NCBI GenBank assembly: GCA_013054445.1
Contig: JAAMPI010000056.1
Location: forward strand, 1-64,000
From: Cudoniella acicularis
Lineage: Eukaryota > Ascomycota > Leotiomycetes > Helotiales > Helotiaceae
Length of the DNA stretch: 64,000 nt
Direction: 5' to 3'
Position numbers and translations under genes: made by a program. Positions within the stretch are counted from its first letter, which is position 1. Each line of letters starts with the position of its first letter. Shown in pieces: positions 11,988-23,129 of the stretch. A model generated the notes under the pieces. It made no database searches and was not told the origin of the DNA. It saw only the letters and a program-made list of their open reading frames with translations.

Positions 11988-12332
11988 CTACAGCTTCGTC
12001 CCAGTCGCAAGCGGCAAAAACTTCTCAAAGTCCTCAATCAGACTCGGCTCGTCTTTGAAAAGCTCCTTGATCTCCACTCGAACCTGGCGAATCGTTTTCT
12101 CCTGCTCCCGGTAGGCTCTTAGAATCTCCAACATCTGCTGGTAGGTATCTGATTTGTCCTTCGGAAATTGTGCCTTTGAACTTTAATCAGTGCGCACTCC
12201 GGGGCTGAAAGAAGGGTTGGTGGGGTATGCGGGGTTAAGTTATGGCGGGGTAAAAAGTAGTACCTCGACTTTGGAGATGAAGCCTAGGGCTTGTTCCAAA
12301 TTCCTTTTCATAACTTCATTGGCGTCTGCCAT
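11988..12332 (-). CDS. Stand-alone Sin3-type PAH-domain mini-protein (84 aa, two exons)
   Basis: Exon 1 (12332-12264) starts at ATG with MADANEVMKRNLEQALGF; a 90-nt intron (12263-12174; donor GTACTA, branch CTGAT, acceptor AAAG) separates it from exon 2 (12173-11988, TAG). The joined protein is nearly only a paired amphipathic helix (PAH) domain: QALGFISKVEAQF, then YQQMLEILRAYREQ, V.VEIKELFKDEPSLIEDFE and KFLP, matching the Sin3 pattern of FLDILQ-, LF.GHP.LI- and FN.FLP. In Sin3, PAH domains bind short helices of repressors and recruit histone deacetylase. The rest of Sin3 (about 1,500 residues) is absent here. It could act as a competitor of Sin3 or be an unrelated small adaptor; function is inferred. 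The acceptor was chosen because it alone keeps frame. Confidence 0.75.
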
Positions 12333-13102
12333 CTTGGTTTGCACTGCGCTGGTACTTTGTTGGAGAAGGCCTGATATACTTTTTGTGCTGCTGAGGTTGG
12401 GAGAGCTTCAAGTTTTGTTGTGGGGAGCTCGTATTTTGCTACGCCGCTGTTGCCTATTACGGACAGGCATTATATGGTTCATCGGTTCGACCAATAAATT
12501 CATTCCAAAAACAGCAACCCTGGATAAATTTCAAGTGCATTCCCCCCCCCATGAATTCTCCCTGTTCAACGCTTACTTCTTCGGCTATTTCTTGATTTAC
12601 ATCACGGAATAGCTTGGAAATCTTCAACTCAACATTCAGCTACTATTAAAATGTTATACAAAGAATAATATTCCTTTCCCTTCAGTCTATTCTTATTATA
12701 AGTTCCCTTTTAAAAGAGTGAGTAGATATAGTTGTGAAATTACTTCTAAGTGTTTATTAAAGATTCACGAATGAGGCCGCTTGGCAGTCCAGAGAAATTT
12801 TAAAAGTTGCAACTATTATAGGCGCTACATCAATAACTAAGTTAAATCCTGCTAAGGAAATGATGTGACAATATGGGTTGTGAATCATTACGTTGTGAAA
12901 ACTCAGAATCAGAGTAAGTAAAAACCCGTGAATACAGTATACTGAATAGCAAGACTTTCTGATCAGTGAATGAAATTCTGGCTCTCTCGAAAAAGTATAA
13001 TTCCACTCGAGCTTGCCCAAAGAATCCAATTATCTCCAAAGAATTCGCATCAACTTCCACCCCAATCATTTACGTCTATCAATCAACGAGCCTCTTTGGA
13101 AT

Positions 13103-14725
13103 ATGTCTTCGCTCACATCTACACATCCTTCGCCAAAGGAACAAATTCTACTCGACCACAAACTCGATATCACCCCACTACGCTCACCACTGTTCCAATG
13201 GCCCAAAAAATCTCCTCGGACACCCAAACAGTATTTGATTCCTCATGAGCGGCCGTTTGGCCGCCGCGCTGCAGAATGGCAAAAGGAATTTTTTGGGTTA
13301 GAACATCTGCGGTATCGGACCGAGCCAAGCATCAAGCCTATTCGACCTGGTGCTCCTACTTTAATCGCCATATTTTATCCAGATCAGGACAAAATTCAGA
13401 GAAGACCTCTTGAAATCTACATGGATCGAATCGAAAGACTAGCGAATATGAAAGAGCAGACGATTCTCTACGTGCCTCCATCGTTATCCCAGAGGATTCG
13501 CAACCTCAGACACGATCAACATTGGCATATCATTGATGATTTTGAAACTATTTGGGACATTCCCAATAATAGACACCAGAAACAAAACTTCACGAACATA
13601 CAGCCCCAGCTTTATAACGAGTTCGAGGGTTATCACAGATATACAGGCTGGACCCCAAACCCAAACTACAACCACGCACACCGAAGTGCCGCATACAACG
13701 CAAAAGCCTTTGTAACTTATGATGCTATCATGCGGAATCCGTTTGGTTCGGATAGGTAATCCATTTTTCTTCGACGATTCCCTCATCTACCCCCTAAATT
13801 TGATTGATTGGGAGCATGTCGAACAATCTCGACTCCTCTCGGCTCCCTCCTCTTCAAAAACCAGAAGGCTAACTTATTAAAGATGGATGTACGTTGATGC
13901 TGGTATTCTAGACCAGGTCGGCCCCTTCGATGGGAACGGAAAACTATGGGGAGATATCATCGGGTCACAGCTGGCCGAAGATAAGTTCGATCGATCGATC
14001 ACCATCTCCGGAGATTCTGGGATAGTAATCGGTGAATACATGCAAAGTCCTGCTTACGGTTTGAAAGATATTAATCATGAATGCTGGGCCGATCCGAAAA
14101 AAATATGGATGTGTCATCGTAAGTCACTCACTTCTTTGTTTCTTCCCCTCAATTCCCTATTCTAACTGGTCGGGAAGAGGTTCCATCCTCTTGGCTCTCC
14201 TTCTCTTTCTTCCTCAAAAAGACATACGGCAGTGCTAATTTGTTGATAGACTTTATAGGCAACGCCTACACAGGGAGCTCCCTAGGCATGCTGAATTATA
14301 GTATCCGCTATATGCAGACTGTTGACGATATGGATGCTAATCGTCGCTACTCGGCGCGCGAAGAGTTCGTCATACCGTGGGTGGCAATACGCTATCCAAA
14401 CACCGTGTTTTCTATACCGTGGTTTCCAGTCCCAAAACCGATATGGTGTAAGTGGCAGTACCCTATCAAGGCCTGCTACACAACTTATGGTGGTCCCGAA
14501 AGTGTGTCCGCCGTAGTTGACCCCATCTCAACGATCTTTTGCAGAGGCTACAAACCGAGGAAACCAAACTTGGAAGGTGGTGGAATCTACAAGGAAACCT
14601 GGAGTTCAAATCTTTACGAGATCTTTAGGAAGTACTACTACAGCATGGCTCTCCGGTGGTTAACAAAGGAGCTTAGGAACAGGTTGGGTTCCAACTTCGT
14701 CATTGAATACTTGTTAAGTTTGTGA
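13103..14725 (+). CDS. HtrL/YibB-like protein (putative glycosyltransferase-type), 454 aa, three exons
   Basis: Exons 13103-13755, 13883-14118 and 14250-14725 join in frame (454 aa); introns of 127 and 131 nt have GTAATC/GTAAGT donors and CTAAC/CTAAT branch sites. Recognisable elements are TLIAIFYPDQDK (start of the conserved core), SAAYNAKAFVTYDAIMRNPF and, across intron 1, RWMYVDAGI, the YN-K-f....NPF-W.DAG pattern of the HtrL_YibB family, followed by a conserved fungal half (DSGIVIGEY, NSLGMLNYS-like, AREEFVIPWVAIRYPN). No signal peptide or membrane segment is seen from the chosen ATG; an upstream exon with a membrane anchor is possible because no earlier in-frame ATG exists. Bacterial relatives are linked to surface polysaccharide; a sugar-transfer role here is inference. 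Confidence 0.65.
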
Positions 14726-15555
14726 TAAAATATTATCACCCACTTAAAGGGCTTTTTAGAAGGGAAGATGGAAATTACTTGAACGGTTACATGTACTTAG
14801 TAGGACATTCTATCCTTCTTTAGAATAATAGACTGCAATGCTTTTACTACTAACTATCCCACACACCGTAAGTTGGTGCATCACGTGCTTGCGTTGAAAA
14901 TCACTTCAAAAGTCAAGGCACTTTTAGATAAGCTAGTATAAGGAGTTTGAGTAAGCTAATTATTATGAAAGCCTAGTATATGTCTACCTGTTCTAACTAA
15001 AGTAATTATTATTAGTTATTTTATTACTTTGAAGCGTTTTTGCTCATTTTCGCCAACTTACAGTGCATAGGATAAACTAACACACCCGTTTATTATTAAT
15101 TTATTCGCCTCTAATGTAAGATACGCCTAACCGAAGGTTTGTTCAATGTTTGGCTTTAGACCACAAAATCTCAAATCCCTCGGTGTTTGTAATTGGCATT
15201 TTGGTAAGCCTACCCCTAATTCTACACGTCAAAACGAATCGCGCAAGGTAGCTCGGCTTCTGGCCTACCGCGACCATCCCACGGGAAATTACTTGATAAT
15301 AATTGTACAGAGAGTCTCATCCTCAGTGCTTACCACACCACAGGCAGACTCGGAAACTTAATTGTCAATGCGTGCCCAAACTCAAATCTATTGTTATGAA
15401 TATCTGAAAGAAAACAAATCTATATTACAGTAGCTTTAGAAAAGTCTCAATGTAAATGTACGAGGAGTCTCATTAGTAATTACGATACCTATCCTTACCA
15501 TTTCCCCAGGTCTTTAGAATGTGTCTTTCTATTGTGCCGTCACTCTCGCTCCTTG
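14726..15555. other. Intergenic, AT-rich
   Basis: About 830 bp between two convergent genes. It is AT-rich in 14920-15120 and contains no supported gene. It should hold both transcription ends. Confidence 0.5.
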
Positions 15556-16743
15556 TCATGTCTGAACCCGTTCATGATGTTGCACTTTATTCGTCCACAA
15601 AACTTTTCTCCACGCATGCCTTACTTTCCGTCCGCCTTGTAATCCCAAGCCTGAGATAACTTGCTCAATTTTCTGGGCAAATATGGCCTTTTCTTTTGAC
15701 AAAATACCGCCCACGAAATACGTCCAGAGTAACATTTCCTGCTCATTCCTGGAAAACAGGGCCTTTATGTCATGGTTTCCAAATGGTGCCCGAGTTTCGA
15801 CGAGCTGTTCAAGGAGTTTGTCATAGACATATCCAGCAGGGCAAAAACTCCGAAATGTGTAATTGATACAGATCAGTGTTGCGACTCGATATGATTCGTA
15901 AACGTAAAATTTCAGATTGTCGTGATCTTCAGTGGGCAGTATAGGTTCAATAGATAATAAATCATGCTCAGCAATTGCGCACTGCCGGATAAAGGAAATT
16001 ATTTCAGGTTTTAAAGCTCCGGTTGATTTCGAGAGTATATTGCCGACTTTTGACAAACTGGAGAGTATTCGAATGTAGGTCAATATATCTGTGTTTCGAG
16101 AAGTTCGTATGTTGGAGCAATTATTCTTGAGTGAATATCTAAAAGCAACTCCTTCATCCAGTACTGGCCGTGGTATGGAAGGTGGGGATTTCATAATGGT
16201 AATCTTAGAAGATATTAAAAGCCCACTGTTAAATTTTAGGTCAGCAACTTTACGACAGCAAGGACAACAACACTGTTATACTGGCACGAGTATTTTTACT
16301 TTAAGCGCCATGTTGCAGTGCAAAGAGCCGAAGCCTCCTCTAAGTTCTAGTATGTTTTGTAGCGCTATGAAATGAATTGCTTTTCCTGAGGTATCACCGG
16401 TAAGGTTCTAGAATACTTTCAGAATGAATGCTCGGCATAGTCAAGAGTATACTATTTACCCCAACCCGTCCAATAAGTGCGACTGCTAGAACGGTAGAGT
16501 CATTGATCGATTCTGACGAAGACAATCTGCCATTCATACGACGGATGGATTCCCCTCGGCGATATAAGGACTCTTTGCTCCAAGATCCGCGATGCACTAT
16601 GTCCAAATGAACACTGGCGTGATATAAAATAGCTCCTAAAAGCGTAGGGTCGTTCAAAGCGTGGTGACCCCATTCTATACCGAAGGGATTATTTTCGGGG
16701 TTCAGATTTAATGAAATGGCCATTGGAGCAACCTCCCGGATGA
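15556..16743 (-). CDS. Fungal transcription-factor-like protein, C-terminal part (5' end unresolved)
   Basis: Three exons join in frame: 16743-16453, 16385-16300 and 16203-15556. They give REVAPMAISLNLNPENNPFG, EWGHHALNDPTLLGAILYHA, VALIGRVGVNRKAIHF and ILELRGGFGSL, then a tail ending in LLWTYFVGGI and SGLGLQGGRKVRHAWRKVLW. This order (YHASVH, GE.IR..N.RL, TVLAV, ELRGG, W..FVGG) is typical of the fungal-specific transcription factor C-terminal region (Fungal_trans_2-like) in proteins often lacking a visible DNA-binding domain. Introns are 67 and 96 nt; the second acceptor (TTCTAAG) is the weakest call. The start is not determined: upstream frames at 16744-17379 on this strand probably hold one or two more exons (VLINIKAP near 16890), but I could not join them in frame. 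Confidence 0.6.
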
Positions 16744-17379
16744 CTGGAGACTTTTATGTTAGTCATCACTACTTGTTTTCTAGCGCCAGATGAATGCGAA
16801 GAGTAGGGTGTGAATGGAGAGGAATGGAAATTCTTGACCCTGCCGCCTGCAGGAAGCTTGATGTTGGCAAAGTGGGGAGCTTTTATATTGATCAAGACTA
16901 AATTTTCTTCATGTGTCCGCCTGGAAAGGGCTATTGAATGCACACAGGTATTGCATACGGAGGCAGGGTTACATACAGTGGTTAAAAAGCTTATAGCACT
17001 GTAATGTTACTTGCTCACATAACTTAATAGTCCCAAACCCGACATGAAATGCTGCCTCAAATCCGTTTGTTGATACAGGCTATGGTAAGGCTTTGGAGTC
17101 CCCACATTTCTTTGACATTTTCTTTGCTCGGATTCTGCCAAAGACAATTGGTTCACGAGTTTCGGCTTCTTATTTGAGATACTGTTGCTCGGGGGGCAGG
17201 ATGAGTAATGCCCTCTCCTCCCGCCCACTGTTCCTGTCTTCTAAGTGGGCCTCATCTAGAGGATGCTCGGATTGAAGAGGAGTGGCAACAACTCCCTCGT
17301 GTTTTTTGAATTTCTGTGCAATTTTCGTTGAAATTAATTTAATCCAGCCCAATTTTGGCAGACTGGAGCTATGTTTCAA
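16744..17379 (-). other. Probable 5' exons of the transcription-factor-like gene, not resolved
   Basis: Open frames on the minus strand (16943-16763 containing NLVLINIKAPHFANIKLP; 17379-17170; 17228-17007 with a basic Ser-rich stretch NSISNKKPKL) resemble the N-terminal part of this protein class, where a VLIN-type start followed by basic residues is common. A branch-like GACTAAC and an acceptor TCTCCAG lie at about 16774-16744. No combination of donors kept the frame, so either an exon is missed or the gene is broken. Confidence 0.35.
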
Positions 17380-17399
17380 GAGCTCGTGCTAAAAAATGG

Positions 17400-19375
17400 G
17401 TAGATCTATGAACTCCTTCAATTTTCCGCTGAGTAAAAAAAATCTCGACTTCTCGACGTGCTCTTCAGCTCTAAGGAGAAGGATATCTAGTGGACATAAC
17501 CATTGTGAACATTTCAAACAAAATTAACTCAGACAGTTAAGTTCTTGTCCAAATTTCGGGGAAAATATTGGCTTGTTACGTATTTGATGCTCTGGTCCGA
17601 CTCCACATTTATCCCGGCCCGCCCCATTTTCCCCTGCGTCTTAAGCGATCCGACCTGCAAAACCAACAAACAGTTCGAAATATTGAGATAAATAGCAAAA
17701 TAAAGGAGGAATTTTCTAGACAAATTTAACTTTAATCACGTCGACTTGTTCTTCTACTCTTTGAAAAGCATTTCCGCGTGGCAGTACACTTGTTCTTTAA
17801 AAAAACTGTGGGAGTCACGTAGAGCCGGCCGCTCAACAGTGAAGAGGATACTCTATAAAGTCGTAGTAGAAGGCTCGGTTAGTCTATACGATCCAATATT
17901 TGTATTTTTAGAATATATAAACTTCCGCTTGTATCCTAAACATTTGTTCAGTAGCGTTAACAAAAATTTTGCTAGTTATAAATAAGTAAAGCAGCAGGTC
18001 AGCTTTATTTAGGCGTTACCCGCTAAAATCTAGCGCTCAACACCCTGTGGATTGGCGCTCCTTTGCTATTGCGTCACGATATCTTTGCGCGACAACAGAT
18101 TCTGTTTCTAATTATTTTGTGTTTTCAGAAGTAATATCTATCATTATTGATATCTATAATTTAAACTCATCAATGTTAAACTAGAAATATATTGTATAAT
18201 CGTAATATCTTTGAGTTTTAATTAATGTGGGCAAGAGTTAGCAGTGGGGCAGATAGACTTAACTATAGGGTCCTTGTCCCTGAAACTCAGCAGTTGATCG
18301 CTAAATTACAGGTACTTGTACTTGACTCGTCACTAAACAGGCACTACAATGCCCAAGTAAATTAATTTTTCCTAGACTCGACGACAGCAATTAATTTTTG
18401 ACAATTATAGAAGTTTAACAGAATTAATAGATATGGTCGATAATTCGGAAAAAATAATGATGTTAATCAGTAGTGTTAACCGAAAAAGGGAGAAGTTGAT
18501 TTTCTGTCGGAAAACAAACAGGCCACACCACTTCAATAATTTAACCCCTTCCTTCCTTAAACCACACCAAAAACCGTGTTAAGAAACTGGATTGTGACTT
18601 GAATTATTACAGCTAAAAAACTATGTGTTTTAGTTAAACCATTGTTTCAGTTCTTTCTCGTCAACATTCTGAATCTCTTATTCGGTTCGGTATCTTGTGA
18701 GTGCTAGGCTCGCTGGGTTCCTAGTCTAGTTAAACCTGTAATATTTCACGGTCGCAAAAAATCCCAGCTTCGTTGACCGTAAAATTATATGCTAGTAGAA
18801 TTACCCGATATTGATTTAAAGAGAGAGCACTATAGACTACTTTATAGGTCTAAAACCACTGTCCCACTGTGGATATATTACCTTTTAAACAATTGATTCT
18901 GATTTTCGTTTGTCCCCAGCACTCAGAAAATATTGGATCGAGTATCTCGAACCATTCCGATTTTTTGGCACTTGAAATTTCCAGCCTGCAAGCAATGTTA
19001 CACCACATCAATTCGTCAATCAATAAGGGATAAAATGCAGCTGTTTAATTGCTGCATTTCGAATTCAGTTTGAGGGGAAGTTCTAAAATTCTGGTAAAGA
19101 ATTGCCCCTCTTCGGAAATCCGGATGCGACCTCACCCCAGCCTGTATTAACAGCCGAATTAGAGGCCAGTAACAACTCAAAACCTTATTCAGTTAAGTTT
19201 TTGGATGATGGCATATAGTTTTGAATCTCATAGAATAATAAAACTGCCCAGAAATTCTCCGAGTCTATAAGATGTGGGTGGCCCCCTTTTTCTGTAGTGT
19301 TTTGACTTGATAAGGATTTCCTTCCAGCTTACAAAGAAATCTCAATTTGGAGATTTTTTCGAGAATTTATTCATC
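17400..19375. other. ORF-poor AT-rich block
   Basis: From about 17990 to 19300 there is no open frame of 60 codons on either strand, which is unusual for this window. The base composition is AT-rich, with many TA steps. No tandem repeat or terminal repeat was found. It may be a RIP-mutated old repeat or simply intergenic DNA; dinucleotide indices would tell. Confidence 0.5.
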
Positions 19376-20613
19376 ATGCATCTTGCAACCTTGATCTCTC
19401 TTCTAGTCGGCATTCTCCCGTCCCTAACCAAAGCTGTTCTGGATGGCGTCACATACGATGAAATGAGATATTTAGCTCATCATGCATCCGATGCATATTC
19501 GATGGAAAATTGTACCAATCCTGAGGGAACTGTCAAACTTCAAGTATGGACAACTGGTGCCAAAGGGTACTTAACACTTGACGGTCAGCGCAAATGGATT
19601 ATTGTGAGTGCAAACGCGACCTGTCTTATGACTTCTTCTCGGAACTGATTTTTTCAGATGTCTTTCCGTGGAACATGTACGTTCTCAAGCCTTTTATATA
19701 CTCGAGAATTGTCTGAAGAATTTATAAAACTGATACCCACACTTTTTTTAGATGATGCAGAAGATTTCCAGACAGATGGGAACCAAACGCTAGTGCCTTA
19801 CACCGTGAAAGGTTCGGAAGGCTGTAAAAACTGCACGGTATTGTTTCTTCCTCTTCTAATATATATTCCATTAGCTTTTATTTGTTGACAATTTCCTCCA
19901 GGTCCACGCTGGGATCCAAAAAGCTTGGGCAAAGAACGTCGATTCAGTTCTAACAGCCATCAAAAACGCGAAAACAGCTCATCCAACATACAAAATTATT
20001 GTCACTGGACACTCTCTTGGAGGTATGTCTCGACAGACTTCCACAAGAAGCTTAAAAATTGATATATGAATGCTGATATCCAATTTGTGAAGGCACATAT
20101 ACAGGTAATTATTAATGCCCTCTCACCAGAACTTTCACAACTCAGTGACACATCTAGCTTTCTGCGGCACAACCATCGCGCACGAGTTCACCAACGTAAC
20201 AGCCTACGGCTTCGCCGCCTTCCGGGCCGGAAATCGCGCATTTGCAAATTACCAAGAATCGCTTTTCCTCGGCACGACCTTCCACCGCGTGACTTCCCTC
20301 GATGACAATGTTCCGCAAGCCACTACTATTGAGCAAGGCTACTACCACGGAGGAACCGAGTATTGGATTCAGAAAGAGCCGGATCCAAAACCCGAGGATA
20401 TTAAGGTTTGTAATGGGAGCGAGGATCAGACTTGTAATGCCGGGCATTGGACGAAACCAACAGACAGTCAGGGGGTTAATGCTGTGAGTTTGAGAATGGA
20501 GTAATATTGGAAGAGGAGAGAGTGAATGCTAATTGATACAGGCGCATATCACGTACTTTATTCAAGTGGGTACGTATAATTGTACGGCCGATCCAGCGAA
20601 GGTACCAACGTAG
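19376..20613 (+). CDS. Secreted class-3 (triacylglycerol) lipase, 287 aa, six exons
   Basis: Exons 19376-19603, 19658-19676, 19752-19837, 19902-20022, 20146-20483 and 20542-20613 give 287 residues. The N-terminus MHLATLISLLVGILPSLTKA is a signal peptide. A 19-nt exon carries most of the SFRGT motif. The catalytic triad of lipase_3 enzymes is visible: Ser in GHSLG (TCT 20013-20015), Asp in SLDDNVP (about 20301-20306) and His in AHITYF (CAT 20545-20547). Cys residues and N-glycosylation sites (NCT, NQT, NVT) fit secretion. The splice joining GHSLG to VTHLAFCG (intron 20023-20145, 123 nt) is the least certain; most relatives have GHSLGG. Predicted to hydrolyse lipid or polymer esters outside the cell. 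It is convergent with the HsbA gene 276 bp away. Confidence 0.85.
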
Positions 20614-20889
20614 GATGGAGGATGAATAGAGAATTTTGTCAGAGATATGCTCTATTCGAGAAAGAACACAATTGCTGAGCCCCCCGCCCGTACTTCAAAA
20701 TCAAGATCATTTCCAAATGAGCCCAGAAAAGCAAAAAGTTCAAACGTAATTCTTTGACATACACAGCGTTTCATTAAAAGTCGGCAATACGGCAACCCGG
20801 CACTTTTCCCCTACCATTCCCAAGCTCTGAACAAGTGTTCCTCAGCTGATTGCTTCACTGCTAGCAATGGTTTTAATCAACTTGGTTAT

Positions 20890-21565
20890 TCAGTTGCTAA
20901 ACCAGTTGATGCAATCAGTGAAGTAGCCATTGATCGCGGCTTGCTGTGCGGCTGCCTCAGCCTGATCCTCCGCCGGACAAAGAGCCACTAAATTGGTGGA
21001 TAGATTATTGGTATCTGAAGCAAAGGTTGTAAGTGCTAGCTGAAGCACATTAATGACGCTGTCTAAAAGGAAGTATAGCTTTTTGGACTTCAGAGTTGAG
21101 AGGGCAATTTGCAGGTCGGTACTGAGTGTATTGACGATAGTTTGGAGCTGGTTAAACTCTGGATATTTCGCTATTAGCATTTTTTCGAAGAACTATGCAA
21201 GTTTGAATAATGGGGACAAAGAAACTCGGTCGCCCGATGTCCCTTACGATCAGAGTTGATTGTCCCGCCTGTCAACGCTGCTTGTGCGTCTGAGTTGCAT
21301 TGATTGACCTGGCCGTCGAGCGCGGTTTGCTGGTTCTAATGCTGATTAGTTTACGGACGACTTGGAAAATAAGAGAGGACAAACGAACATAGATTGACAA
21401 GGCATAAGAGGCACCACCCTGGTAACCGCTGACCAGAGTATTAAATGCATTCACATTGCTGTCTAGAGTTTGAAGATCTGTCAAGGCTTTATTGAAATCG
21501 CGTTTTTGGATTGTAAGTGCGGCGACACCTGCTGCAAAGAGGACAATGTGCTTGATGGAAACCAT
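20890..21565 (-). CDS. Hydrophobic surface-binding protein A (HsbA) family, about 188 aa
   Basis: Exon 1 (21565-21389) encodes MVSIKHIVLFAAGVAALTIQ, a signal peptide with a KR site following. Exon 2 (21335-21248) encodes NQQTALDGQVNQCNSDAQAA; exon 3 (21192-20890) contains LSTLKSKKLYF and SDTNNLSTNLVALCPAE, the helical pattern of the HsbA family, and ends CINWFSN. Introns are 53 nt (donor GTTCGT) and 55 nt (donor GTAAGG). Exon 2 to exon 3 is out of frame by one unless one A is removed from the A6 run (T6 on the plus strand, 21180-21185); with that change the total length is an exact multiple of three. In Aspergillus oryzae, HsbA coats hydrophobic surfaces and recruits a cutinase. The neighbouring lipase makes a similar partnership plausible here. 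Confidence 0.78.
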
Positions 21566-21802
21566 AATGAATGGAGAGGGAATGTCCGCAAGAAGAAGTT
21601 TCCGATGTCAGAATTGATGTTGAGGACTTGAAATGGGGACTCTGGTGAGATGAAGAGGAAAACATGTAGAGGTTAACCAAGGTTATATACTGAATCGATG
21701 TTACGCGGAGATGTTGGACAGGTGCTAAGACAAGCCGAGGATACAAGATCTCAGCACAATCTTGTCTAGGTAGGCTTTGCGTGAAGAGTTAAACAACAGA
21801 CA

Positions 21803-22195
21803 CTATGGGGTAACAGTCCCGCCTGTAGCATGCGACTGAACCCCAGGGTTTTCTCCATGACAGGAACCTTTTTTCTGGCCTCGACAAGTTCGAGAACCCC
21901 GGTGTGGAGGACATGACTCTATGCAGCCGCGGTTGCTACACTTGTGCTCATTACCCTCACTTCTGAGTACCACAATCTGGGATTGCCCCTCAAAGATGCC
22001 CAATGAGTGCTTCGAACACTGCAAAGGGCTAAGTGGCTCAGAAGTTTCCTGTTGTGATACGAATGTAATATTTCTACCAACTTCTACGTAGTGGCAACGG
22101 CATCTGGCATCGGCGGTGCCGAGGAGGGGTTTGTTGTGTTTCGTGAGGTATCTTTCGGAACTCGGAAGTCGAAGTTTTCGAGGAAACACGATCAT
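21803..22195 (-). CDS. Candidate cysteine-rich protein exon (low confidence)
   Basis: A 130-codon open frame with about nine Cys in its last 100 residues, spaced as in small disulfide-rich proteins: RCRC, LQC, HKCSNRGCIESC, TCRGQ, GSCHGE, plus one possible N-glycosylation site (NIT). No signal peptide is present in this frame; if real, one would come from an upstream exon. Composition is not otherwise diagnostic and it matches no family I recognise. It lies in a patch of secreted-protein genes, which is the main reason to keep it. Confidence 0.25.
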   Translation of the reverse strand: MIVFPRKLRLPSSERYLTKHNKPLLGTADARCRCHYVEVGRNITFVSQQETSEPLSPLQCSKHSLGIFEGQSQIVVLRSEGNEHKCSNRGCIESCPPHRGSRTCRGQKKGSCHGENPGVQSHATGGTVTP

Positions 22196-22535
22196 TTTTG
22201 CGCGTCAAATAAACGGTTACTCGAGGAAAAGGTCAGCCGATCGATGGAGTATAGTCTTACCGTAGATTCTAGGAGGCCGAGGGATCAAAGATAATAAATT
22301 TGCAAATCCCGAGAAATACGCTTCACGCACGTTGTGAGCTCGAGGGGGAGGAAATGACATTAGGAAAACGAAGAGGTCGACCGGAGGAGAGTGAAATTGG
22401 CGAGCGGCCGGGCTTCAATGTGCGCATGACATGCTGATATTTACGCAGTAAATCTTTCCCTAGTGCACTATGCAACAATTAGTCAGCCGAGAGGATATCT
22501 TCACACTTCCTTCCAACATCTTCAAACCTACTTCC

Positions 22536-22593
22536 ATCACCTCCAGCACCAGCACCAGCACCTCCAGCACCAGCATCACCAGCGCCATCATCA
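22536..22593 (+). repeat. CACCAG/CACCTC microsatellite-like repeat
   Basis: Imperfect 6-bp units (CACCTC, CACCAG, CATCAC) run for about 58 bp. No long reading frame uses it; a simple repeat. Confidence 0.7.
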
Positions 22594-22826
22594 ACGTCGA
22601 GTTGACCGCAATCTATTTTACAAGTTTAACTGATTAAAATTTCTAACTGCTTTCTTTTCTATGCTGCTATTCTTGAGAGATGACTATTGCGACAAGAGGA
22701 GCATAAATAGACATCTTCCCGGTCAGCTACGGCGTTTGCCCATTTGATGCACCTTCTGTCTTGTAGTTTTTTTTCGCGTTCCTCTATTTTTCAGTATAGT
22801 CTATACGCAAATTCTATGCCCTATTC

Positions 22827-23129
22827 TCAAGTGAGGGTATTTTTGCTTGAGTTGACATATTGGACGTTCTTAGCTTCATTCTTCTTCACCCTTGAAGCAA
22901 CCATAAGCATTTCGTGTGTCCAACTCGAAATCCGTTCTGGAGCAACTTCCAATGTTAAACCTCTCGTATAGTCTCGCAGTTGGTGTTTGAGATTTGTAGG
23001 ATTCCAAGAAGAATCAAAAGTCGTCGAATCTCTTTCTTGAGTTTTGCCCACCCTCTCCTTTCCGTACTCTTGAAGACAGAAATTGGCATGCGAAAAAATC
23101 ACGCACAGGACTAACAACCATGGCGACAT
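22827..23129 (-). CDS. Candidate small secreted protein, 100 aa
   Basis: An ATG-started frame of 100 codons opens with MSPWLLVLCVIFSHANFCLQ, a good signal peptide with likely cleavage after HANFC or nearby. The mature part is short, charged and has no further Cys, one NSS site, and no known domain. It may continue through an intron that I could not define. It lies head-to-head with the GH3 gene (600 bp apart) in the secreted-protein patch. Confidence 0.35.
   Translation of the reverse strand: MSPWLLVLCVIFSHANFCLQEYGKERVGKTQERDSTTFDSSWNPTNLKHQLRDYTRGLTLEVAPERISSWTHEMLMVASRVKKNEAKNVQYVNSSKNTLT

Noticed and set aside
12190..12612. 140-codon plus-strand frame with hydrophobic stretches
   Set aside because: It lies antisense to the PAH gene, including its intron; the hydrophobic run is a by-product of the reverse frame.
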